Assembly (NCBI RefSeq): GCF_001426705.1
Contig: NZ_LMFC01000002.1
Span: 166,559-230,558 of the forward strand
DNA: 64,000 nt
Direction of reading: 5' to 3'
From: Cellulomonas sp. Root485
GTDB taxonomy: Bacteria; Actinomycetota; Actinomycetes; Actinomycetales; Cellulomonadaceae
Position 1 is the stretch's first letter. Each line of letters opens with the position of its first letter. A program made the position numbers and the translations under genes. Shown one piece after another: positions 24,600 through 32,800 of the stretch. The notes under the pieces are model-generated. The model searched no databases and was not told where the DNA came from. It saw only the letters and a list, made by a program, of their open reading frames with translations.

Positions 24600-25381
24600 T
24601 GACCACGCTCACCACCGCACCACCGGCCCTCGGCTGGACCGCCCACGACACGGCCGCCCTCATCGACCGCTGCCTGCGGCGCTCGCTGCGGCAGCTCGAC
24701 ACGGTGCTGCTGTCCGTGATCCTGCCCGTGATGCTGCTGCTGATGTTCGTCTACGTGTTCGGCGGCGCCATCCAGACGGGCGTCGACTACGTGAACTGGG
24801 TGGTCCCGGGGATCATCCTGCTGACCGCGGGGTACGGCGCCGCCAACACCGCGGTCGACGTCGCCAGCGACATGACGGGCGGCATCATCGACCGGTTCCG
24901 GTCGCTGCCCATCCGGCCCACGGGGGTGCTCACGGGTCACGTCGTGGCGAGCCTGACGCGCAACGCGGTGTCCACCGCGCTCGTCTTCGGGATCGCGTTC
25001 CTCATCGGGTTCGACGCGGCCGCGTCACCGCTCGAGTGGGTCGCCGCGGTCGGTCTGATCGCCCTGTACGTGATCGCCCTGACCTGGGTGGCCGTCGCCA
25101 TCGGGATCGTCGCGTCCGGCCCCGAGGCCGCCAGCGGGTTCACCTTCGCGGTGCTCTTCCTGCCCTACGTGTCGAGCGCGTTCGTGCCGCCCGAGACGAT
25201 GCCCGAGGCCCTGGAGACGATCGCGACGTTCAACCCGGTCACCCCGATCACCGACACCCTGCGCGGGTTGCTGCTCGGCACGCCCGTCGACGGGTCGGCG
25301 CTCCCGGCGTTGCTCTGGTGCCTCGGCATCGTGCTCGTCGGGCGGGTCGCGGCCGGTCTGCTGTTCCGGCGCGGCGTCTGA
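24599..25381 (+). CDS. DrrB-type ABC-2 permease
   Basis: 260-aa ABC-2 membrane subunit with six hydrophobic segments, among them TVLLSVILPVMLLLMFVYVF, IILLTAGYGAANTAVDVASD and AVLFLPYVSSAF. The coupling region MTGGIIDRFRSLPI between membrane segments and the C-terminal NPVTPITDTLRGLLLG motif are typical of DrrB/NodJ-type exporters. Start ATG overlaps the drrA stop by one base. A bidirectional terminator follows. Confidence 0.9.
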   Translation: MTTLTTAPPALGWTAHDTAALIDRCLRRSLRQLDTVLLSVILPVMLLLMFVYVFGGAIQTGVDYVNWVVPGIILLTAGYGAANTAVDVASDMTGGIIDRFRSLPIRPTGVLTGHVVASLTRNAVSTALVFGIAFLIGFDAAASPLEWVAAVGLIALYVIALTWVAVAIGIVASGPEAASGFTFAVLFLPYVSSAFVPPETMPEALETIATFNPVTPITDTLRGLLLGTPVDGSALPALLWCLGIVLVGRVAAGLLFRRGV

Positions 25382-25386
25382 CGTGC

Positions 25387-25416
25387 ACGGGGCTGTGCGT
25401 CCCTGCGCAGCCCCGT
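25387..25416. terminator. Bidirectional terminator between drrB and the 115-aa gene
   Basis: Arms acggggctgtgcg (25387-25399) and cgcagccccgt (25406-25416) form an 11-bp stem with one bulged T and a 6-base loop. It lies between convergent stops at 25381 (+) and 25421 (-). Confidence 0.65.
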
Positions 25417-25420
25417 CGCG

Positions 25421-25768
25421 TCACTCCCGGCCGGAGAACGAGCCGCCGAGGCCGTCGATCCGCGCCAGGTCCCGGTCGTCGTCGGCCGGCGCGACGGCCC
25501 ACAGCAGCAGGTCGCCGTTGACGGCCGTCTCGACGGTCAGGTCGGTCTGCGCGGCGTAGCCCCGGAGCCGCTCCTGGGCCGCGGCCGCGTCGGCGTAGTC
25601 CGCGAACAGGTAGACCGAGACGTGCGCCTGCCCGTCCGGCCAGTCGAGCCCCAGGGCGTCGGCGGCCCCGACGTCCTCGGCCGTCGGGACCGCGTCGGCG
25701 TCCCGGACGCCGTCGGTCAGGCGCAGGAGCGCCAGGATGCGGTCACGCTCCTCGGCGATGCCGGTCAT
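25421..25768 (-). CDS. 115-aa protein, third gene of the AAA/DUF4157 operon
   Basis: 115-aa acidic soluble protein. Visible parts are an N-terminal helix MTGIAEERDRILALLRLTDG, a beta-rich middle QAHVSVYLFADYADAAAAQE, and a C-terminal GDLLLWAVAPADDD before a short Gly/Ser tail. No signal peptide, Cys or metal motif, and I recognise no family. It starts 22 bases after the DUF4157 gene and ends the operon. Position after a toxin-like gene suggests an immunity or accessory protein, but nothing in the sequence proves it; a lipoprotein-like stress fold is equally possible. Confidence 0.55.
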   Translation of the reverse strand: MTGIAEERDRILALLRLTDGVRDADAVPTAEDVGAADALGLDWPDGQAHVSVYLFADYADAAAAQERLRGYAAQTDLTVETAVNGDLLLWAVAPADDDRDLARIDGLGGSFSGRE

Positions 25769-25790
25769 GCGGTCTCCTCGGTCGTCCGTG

Positions 25791-27836
25791 TCACTTCGCG
25801 GGCAGCTTGGCCTTGGCGTTCGTCCAGTCGCCCTTCTTGACGTAGCTCGTGAACGACGTCCAGGCCGTCCCCAGCTCGGCGTCGCTCATCGTGCTGGTCT
25901 TCGCCTTGTGCGCCGCCTTGAACTTGGTCTCGAAGAGGTCGAGCTTGCCCTCGAAGTAGATCTGCGCGAGCACGGTCTCCTGGTCGGTCTTCGATCCGCC
26001 GAGGATGTAGATCATGTCGCGCACGAACGCCACCTGCTTGGGGTAGTTGGTCCGCTCGGGCCCACCGTTCTTCGCCGGTGCCGCGTTCTGGTCGGTCAGG
26101 ACCCGCGTGAAGTACTCGGTGATGCCCTCGTTGAGGTCGAAGCCGTACGTGTTCAGGACGTCGTCCGGTGCGTAGCGATGCATGCTCTCGTGGATCGCCG
26201 TGCTGGGGGTGCCACGGTCGGCATGCAGGATCGCCGGGCCGTCCGCGTTCTTCGTCGACGCGTACGCGTTGGTCGACTTCTGCTCCGCCTCGGAGTCGCT
26301 CGGGAACTCGACGCCGTAGACGATGGCCCAGTCCGCCGGCGAGATGCTCGCGACGTAGCCCTCGCCCTTCTTCCCCGCCCCGACCGCCGCCTCGACGAAC
26401 GGCTTGAGGTGCGAGTAGTCCTCGATGTTCGTCTTGATGAACTCGTCGGCCTCGGCACCGGTCAGGTGGTGCTTCGTCTTCTTCGACGAGTCGAGCTTGT
26501 CGGTCTTCTTCACGTTGGTGTCGACCGCAGCCAGGAGCGACATGTAGTACAGGTCGCCCAGGTGCGTCCGGCCCTTGGCCATCGCGTCCGGGTCGGTCGC
26601 GATCGCCTGCTTCTCCGCGCCGCTGAACCCGTTGATGATCACGCGCAAGGCGTCCATCCGGGTCTTCGCGACGCCCTTGTTCGCGGGGGCCGTCTGCGGG
26701 TCGCAGGCCGCCTCGAAGCGCTCCTTGGCGGGCTTCGGTGGCGTCACGACCTCCGGGGTCGCGACCACCTCCGGGGTGGCGACCACGGGCACGGTCGTCG
26801 TGGGGGCGACCACCTCCGTCGTGGCGGTCGTGTCGGTCGGCGCGACGACGCCCGTCGGTGCCCCCGTCTCGGGCGCGGTGTCCTCGACCTTCGGTGTGTC
26901 GACGACGGGGGTGGTCACCTCCGGGGTGGTGTCCACCGGCGTCTCGACGGTCGTGGCGACCGGTGTCGTGACGGTCGGTGTCGTGACGACGGGTGTCGTG
27001 ACGGTCGGTGTCGTGACCGGCTTCGCGATCTTCGTGATGGACGGGACCGGGGTCTTGGGCTCGACCGGTGTGGTGACCTTCGCGGTGACCGGCGACGGCA
27101 CGGGCGTCGTCGTCGCGAGCTTCTTCGTCTTCTTCTTCTTGCCGCCGAGCAGCGCCTTGAACGGGTTCCACCGCCGGACAGTCCCCGCGCGTTCGGCCTG
27201 GCGGCGCAGCGGCGCGAGGGCCTCGGCGGGTCCGGACGACTCGGCCTGGGCGACGGGCGCCGACTCGGCCACCCGGGCGGTCTGGCGCTGCAGCCGGCGC
27301 ACGGCGCTGTCGGCCATCGAGTCCGCGGCGGCCTCCGCGGGGTCGTCGGCGGTGCCGATGACGGGTCCCTGCGCCGAGCTGGGCCCGCTGCTGCCCTGGA
27401 CGACGTGGGCCAGCTCGTGGGCCAGGAGGTGGTCGCCGCCGGACGTCCCCGGCGCGTACGTGCCCTTCGTGAAGTACACGTCCGACCCCGCGGTGAACGC
27501 GGTCGCCTGCACGGAGCGCGCGATCCTGTCCGCCTCGCCGTCGTCGTGGATCCGGACCCCGCCGAGGTCGACTCCCATCGCGGCGCCCATGCGCTCGGCG
27601 TGCTCCGGCTCCAACGGCCTGCCCCCGCCCTGGCGACGGCGCAGGGCAGTCCCGATCTCGGGCGCGACAGTGGTGCCGCCCAGCGGGTCCTCTCCGACGG
27701 ACCGGCGCTGGATGCCCGTCGCGAGGCCCGGGACGGCCACCGGCATCACGACGTCGCGGCGCAGCGCCGGGGCGGCCGGCGCGGCCGCGCGGGCGGGTGC
27801 CTTCTCGAGCGCGGTCCGGTCACGTCCAGCTGACAT
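25791..27836 (-). CDS. DUF4157 (eCIS-associated) protein with a second, C-terminal HExxH zincin domain
   Basis: 681 aa with a polymorphic-toxin layout. Residues about 70-185 are a DUF4157 domain: GVRIHDDGEADRIARSVQAT, FTAGSDVYF, and the zinc-site motif HLLAHELAHVVQ (H140-E141...H144). Residues 241-368 are a Thr/Pro/Val-rich repeat linker after a KKKKTKK patch. Residues about 370-681 are a C-terminal domain with HESMHRY (H549-E550...H553) and NEGITEYF with Glu574, about 20 residues on, matching a gluzincin-type HExxH...E site. No signal peptide. DUF4157 is the commonest N-terminal domain of eCIS cargo. ATG at 27836 has AAGGAGG. Cargo or protease function is inferred. Confidence 0.82.
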   Translation of the reverse strand: MSAGRDRTALEKAPARAAAPAAPALRRDVVMPVAVPGLATGIQRRSVGEDPLGGTTVAPEIGTALRRRQGGGRPLEPEHAERMGAAMGVDLGGVRIHDDGEADRIARSVQATAFTAGSDVYFTKGTYAPGTSGGDHLLAHELAHVVQGSSGPSSAQGPVIGTADDPAEAAADSMADSAVRRLQRQTARVAESAPVAQAESSGPAEALAPLRRQAERAGTVRRWNPFKALLGGKKKKTKKLATTTPVPSPVTAKVTTPVEPKTPVPSITKIAKPVTTPTVTTPVVTTPTVTTPVATTVETPVDTTPEVTTPVVDTPKVEDTAPETGAPTGVVAPTDTTATTEVVAPTTTVPVVATPEVVATPEVVTPPKPAKERFEAACDPQTAPANKGVAKTRMDALRVIINGFSGAEKQAIATDPDAMAKGRTHLGDLYYMSLLAAVDTNVKKTDKLDSSKKTKHHLTGAEADEFIKTNIEDYSHLKPFVEAAVGAGKKGEGYVASISPADWAIVYGVEFPSDSEAEQKSTNAYASTKNADGPAILHADRGTPSTAIHESMHRYAPDDVLNTYGFDLNEGITEYFTRVLTDQNAAPAKNGGPERTNYPKQVAFVRDMIYILGGSKTDQETVLAQIYFEGKLDLFETKFKAAHKAKTSTMSDAELGTAWTSFTSYVKKGDWTNAKAKLPAK
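26733..27116 (-). repeat. Thr/Pro/Val linker repeats within the DUF4157 gene
   Basis: Degenerate tandem repeats code residues 241-368 (units such as TTPVVTTPTVTTPV and VVATPEVVATPEVV). At DNA level the clearest block is about 26960-27020, where ggtgtcgtgac recurs at 15-18 base spacing. This is a flexible extended linker, prone to length change by slippage. Confidence 0.7.
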
Positions 27837-27860
27837 GGCGGGCCTCCTTCCGTGTCCCTG

Positions 27861-29783
27861 TCACTGTGCGAACCCGTGCTCCGGGACGCGACGGCCGAGC
27901 TTGTGGTGCTCCGCGACCGTCGCGGCGAGGACATGACGCATGCCGACCAGCTCACCCGCGGCCACGGCGTCGTACGCGGCGGCGAGCACGATGTTGCGGA
28001 TGTCGCCGCCCGCGAGCTCCACCTCCTGCGCTAGGTGCGCCACCTGCACCGGGTCGGCCGGGTCGGTGGTGACGCGCGCGAGGTGCCGCTCCCAGAGACG
28101 CTGCCGGGTGGGCACGTCCGGGTCGGGGAAGTGGACGATGAAGCTCATCCGTCGGCTGAACGCGGGGTCCAGGTTGCCGCGCAGGTTGGTGGCCAGGACG
28201 GTGACCCCGTCGAAGCTCTCCATCCGCTGCAGCAGGTACGCGACCTCCTGGTTGGCGTACCGGTCGTGCGCGTCCTTCACGTCGGAGCGCTTCCCGAACA
28301 GGGCGTCCGCCTCGTCGAAGAAGAGCAGGACGTTGAGGCTCTCCGCCTCGTGGAAGACGCGTTCGAGGTTCTTCTCCGTCTCCCCGATGTACTTGTCGAC
28401 GATCGACGCCAGATCCACCCGGAACAGGTCGAGGCCCAGCTCGGCGGCCACGACGTGCGCGGCGAGCGTCTTGCCGGTGCCGGGGCTGCCGCTGAAGAGC
28501 GCGGCGATGCCGGTCCCCTTCCCGCCGACGTCGACCAGGCGACCGTCCGCGAGGACCTCGTCGCGGTGCGCGGCCCAGGACACGAACCGGTGCAGCGGGC
28601 GGGACACGTGGTCGGGCAGGACCAGGTCGGCGAACGTCGGTGGGCGGGTGGGCACGAGCGCGGGACCCGACGTGATCGAGCCGCCGACGCGCCGGGCGGC
28701 CGCACGGGCGGAGTCGGCCGAGATCTCCGTCCCCGTGACGTCCGCGAGCGTGGTGGCGTACCGCGCGGCGTCGGCGATGACCTCGGGGGCGAGCCGGAAG
28801 GTCGCCAGCCGGTGGTCCGCGATCCCGGCACCGAGCTCCCGGTCCCAGACGAGCGCGCGGTCCTCGGTGGTCACGGCGGGGGCTTCGAGCACGAGCGGGT
28901 GGTAGGCGAGCCAGAGCGGCTGCCAGGGCCGGTCCCCGACCGCGAGGACCGGGACGACGGACTCGGCGAGCGCGGCGAACAGGGTGGCCGGGTCGTGCTC
29001 CGCGAGCCGCTCCGCGTGCACGAGCACCAGCCCGGCGCCCTGCAGTGCGGCCTCGCGCGTCGTGACGGCGAGGACGTGCCGGAGGTCGGCGTCCGGTGCG
29101 ACGCGGGCCAGGTCGAGCGCGAGGCAGCCGATGCCGGCCGCGGACAGGGCCGCCGCGGCCAGCGACAGCCCTCCCGAGCCGAGGGGTGAGCGGATCCAGA
29201 CCAGGGGCTCGCCCGCCTCGACGGCCGCCGCCAGGAGCCCGTCGACGTCGAGCCGGCCCACGGGCACGGGCAGGACGAGCGCGGGCGTGAGCAGCGGGTC
29301 GGGATCGTCGACGCCGACCAGGTGGGCCAGCACCCGGTCCGGGACCCACAGCTCCCGGCTCAGCCACAGCGCCGGGGCGGGCGCCACCTCGAGCAGGCCG
29401 TACCGACGCGTCGGCGCCGTGGGACCCAGGTAGGTCGGCCCGGCGCCGGAGAGCGTCGGCAGGGACGCGAGCTCGAGGGCGAGGCCGACCGTGGCACGCG
29501 CCGGCGACGGACCACCGCGCAGCAGGCCGAACGCCAGCGCGAGGTTCGCGTCGAGGTCCGGGGCGGAGGCGATGGTCAGCAGCTCGGCGTCCTGCTCGTC
29601 GAGGCCGAACACGTCCGCGAGCCCGGTCAGCCGGTCGTCCTGCAACGGGCCCGGTTCCGCGTGCTCGTCGCGCAGGACCGCGAGGACGTCGTCCAGCCTG
29701 CGGCGGAGGTCGGCGTCGAGACCCTGCCGGCGGTCCCCCGCGACGCACACCTGCTTCACCAGCGCGGCCAGACGCTCGCGCAT
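27861..29783 (-). CDS. AAA+ ATPase of the eCIS-associated (Afp15-like) type
   Basis: 640 aa. The C-terminal AAA+ domain (about 385-640) has Walker A GSPGTGKT (432-439), IVDKYIGETEKNLERVF, Walker B LLFFDEADALFG (DEAD at 490-493), sensor ATNLRGNLDPAFSRR and the Arg-rich second-region helix. Residues 1-190 are a helical N-terminal domain, and 190-300 look like a degenerate P-loop fold with no intact Walker motif (SPLGSGGLS). This layout matches AAA proteins that accompany contractile injection particles. It is the first gene of the operon, 24 bases before the DUF4157 gene. Start ATG 29783 behind GGGGGCAGGG. It may remodel or load the DUF4157 protein (inference). Confidence 0.85.
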   Translation of the reverse strand: MRERLAALVKQVCVAGDRRQGLDADLRRRLDDVLAVLRDEHAEPGPLQDDRLTGLADVFGLDEQDAELLTIASAPDLDANLALAFGLLRGGPSPARATVGLALELASLPTLSGAGPTYLGPTAPTRRYGLLEVAPAPALWLSRELWVPDRVLAHLVGVDDPDPLLTPALVLPVPVGRLDVDGLLAAAVEAGEPLVWIRSPLGSGGLSLAAAALSAAGIGCLALDLARVAPDADLRHVLAVTTREAALQGAGLVLVHAERLAEHDPATLFAALAESVVPVLAVGDRPWQPLWLAYHPLVLEAPAVTTEDRALVWDRELGAGIADHRLATFRLAPEVIADAARYATTLADVTGTEISADSARAAARRVGGSITSGPALVPTRPPTFADLVLPDHVSRPLHRFVSWAAHRDEVLADGRLVDVGGKGTGIAALFSGSPGTGKTLAAHVVAAELGLDLFRVDLASIVDKYIGETEKNLERVFHEAESLNVLLFFDEADALFGKRSDVKDAHDRYANQEVAYLLQRMESFDGVTVLATNLRGNLDPAFSRRMSFIVHFPDPDVPTRQRLWERHLARVTTDPADPVQVAHLAQEVELAGGDIRNIVLAAAYDAVAAGELVGMRHVLAATVAEHHKLGRRVPEHGFAQ

Positions 29784-29869
29784 GCCCTGCCCCCTGTCGA
29801 TGCGCCGACGCGACGCCGTGCCCCGTCGGCGGTCGTCCTTCCGACTGTCACATATCGGGCACGCGTTTG

Positions 29870-32800
29870 CTAGGCCCGAGCGGGTGAGGTCAGGGCCTTC
29901 CTGATGCGGGTCGTCGACACCGGGACCGGCGTGCCCAGCTGCTGCGCGAACAGGCTCACGCGCAGCTCCTCGAGCAGCCAGCGGACCGCCGTGACCTCGG
30001 GATCGTGCGGGCGCTCGGCGACGGCGTCGTCGTAGAGCGCCTCGACGTCCTGCACCTGCCACGCCAGGTCCGCGTCGCGCTGCGGGTTGTCGGCGGCCTT
30101 GACGAGCCGGTGCCGCGCCGCCCTCAGGTAGCGGGCCAGGTGCGGGAGGCGGTCGGCGCCGGTCTCGCTCACGAAGCCGTCGTGCACCAGCCGGGCGGCC
30201 TGCTCGCGGATGTCCTGCGCGGTGGCCAGCAGCGCGAGGCTGGACCGGGAGCGGATCTCGGCGTCGAGCTCCCGCCACGCGGTGAGGACCGCGACGAGGT
30301 CGGTGACGACCGTGAACACCGTGTCCTCGAGGCGGTCCCGGACTGCCGTGCGCACCGCGGTGTAGGCGTCGAGCGTCCGGATGCTGGTGGCCGGTGCCGT
30401 CAGCAGGCTCTCGATCGCGGCGAGCTGCACGTCCCTGACCAGCGCTTCGGTGCTGGGATACGGGCTCGCGGCGAGCGTGAGCGCCTGCGTGCCGGTCCAC
30501 CGGGTCGTGATGCGGCCCGTTGCGAGGCCGACGTCGAGCAGGAGGAGGCGACGCAGGCCGCGACGCGACGCCTCGGGCACGGCGGACTCGTCGGCGAGCG
30601 CGCGGACGGCGACCGTCCCCTTCTCCTCGACCAGCGACGGGTACGCGCGGACGCGTCCGACCTCGACGACCTCGGGGAGCTCGGGCAGGTCTGCGGGCCA
30701 CGTGGTCAGTCCGGTGCGCTCGACGTCGACCGCGGGTGCCGTGCTCGGTGCGGTCGAGCCGGCCGTGGACGGGCGCGCGAGCGTCGGGGCCGTCGTGGAT
30801 GGCGTCGGCGTGTCCGGCGACGCCTTGCGCGCCTCCTCCATCGCCGCGCGCACGGCGGTCCGGACGGCGTCGTCGACGGCCTGCTGGGTCTGCGCCGCGA
30901 GCCGACGCTGGAGGACCGCCAGGTCCTTGCCCTCGTCCACCACTCCCCCGCGGTCGCCGACCACCCGGAACGTCATGCGCAGGTGCGGCGGCAGCCGGTC
31001 GTCGTCGAACGCGTCCTCGGGCACGTCGACGTCGCGCAGCTCGCGCACCGCTCGGCGGAACACGTCGCGGAACGACGGTGCGGCGTCGCCGGCGCGGACC
31101 GTGTCCTCCCAGTCGGCGGTGTGCTCGGTCATCCAGGCGTCGACCCCGCGGGCGACGTCGGGTGCGGGGACGAGCTGGACGCGTACGGGCTTGGGAAGGG
31201 AGCGGATCGTGGCGGTGACCAGCTCCTCACGCAGACCCGGCACCATCCAGCCGAAGCCGTCGGGCGTGAGGCGCGCGAGGGTCGACAGCGGGATGTGTAC
31301 AGTCACGCCGTCCGCTTCTGTACCGGGCTCGAACTGGTACGTGAGCGGGAGGCGGAGGTCGCCCTGCGGCCAGCGCGACGGGAACGCCGACTCGTCGATC
31401 GCGCCCGCCTCGCCCACCAGCAGCTCACGGGTGAACGTCAGCAGGTCGGGGTCGTCGCGGCGGGCGGACTTCCACCACTGGTCGAAGTGCCGGCTGGACA
31501 CGACGTCGTCGGGGACGCGCTCGTCGTAGAACGCGAACAGCGTGTTGTCGTCCACCACGAGGTCCCGCCGGCGGGCCCGTGCCTCCAGACCCTCCGCCTC
31601 GGCCAGCAGGCGGCGGTTCTCGTGGAAGAACGCGTGGTGGGTGGTCCACTCGCCCTGCACCAGCGCGTGCCGGACGAACAGCTCGCGGGCGTGCTCGGGG
31701 TCGACCTTGGCGTACAGGACGCGACGCTGGTTCACGATCGGGACGCCGTACAGCAGCACCTTCTCGAACGCCGTCGCTGCACCCTGCTTGGTGGACCACG
31801 CGGGCTCCGAGTAGGTGCGTCTGACCAGGTGAGCGCCCACTTCTTCGGCCCACTCCGGCTGGATGCGTGCCACGTCGCGACCCCACAGACGCGAGGTCTC
31901 CACGAGCTCGGCGGCCATGACCCAGGCCGGGGGCTTCCTGGCCAGCCCCGAGCCGGGGAAGATCGCGAACCGCGCGCCGCGTGCTCCGAGGTACTCGTTG
32001 CGGGCGCGTCGATCAGTCCTCCCCGGCGTCTTCCCGCGCGACGGCGCAGCGACCTCCGTCGCCTCCTGCATGCCGATCTGCGAGAGCAGCCCGGCAAGGA
32101 TCGCGACGTGGATGCGGTCGCCGTCCCACTCGAGCTGGAGCCCGTCGGCCTCCTGTGCCGAGCGGGGGGCGTTCACGACGATGCCCAGCGGCTTGGCCAG
32201 CTCACGCAGCTGCGTGACGACGTCCTGCCACTCGCGTATCCGCAGGTAGTTGAGGTGCTCCGACCGGCACATCCGCCGGAACGCCGACCCGGACAGATCC
32301 CGCTGCTGGTCGCGCAGGTAGTGCCACAGGTTGAGGTAGGTGAGCAGGTCAGAGGTGGGATCGGTGAAGCGGGAGTGCGACAGGTCGGCCTTCTCGCGCT
32401 CCTCGACCGGCCGCTCGCGGGGGTCCTGGATGGACAGTGCGGCGGCGATGATCATGACCTCGCGCGCGACCGACCGGCGACCGCCCTCGACGATCATCCG
32501 CGCGAGCCGGGGGTCCATCGGGAGCTGCGCGAGCGCGCGGCCGGTCTCCGTCAGCCGGCCGTCGCCCAGCGCGCCCAGCTCCGTGAGCAGCTGGACGCCG
32601 TCGCGGACCGCACGCGTGTCCGGCGGGTCGACGAACGGGAAGTCGCCGATGTCCTCCGGCGTGGTCGCGACACCCACCGCGATCATCTGCAGGATGACCG
32701 ACGCGAGAGATGTACGAAGGATCTCCGGCTCGGTGTACAACGGCCGAGTGTCGAAGTCGTCCTGCGAGTACAGCCGGATCGCGATGCCGTCCGCGACACG

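Noticed and set aside
25421..29783. A complete contractile injection system
   Set aside because: No sheath, tube, baseplate, spike or tape-measure gene is found in the window.
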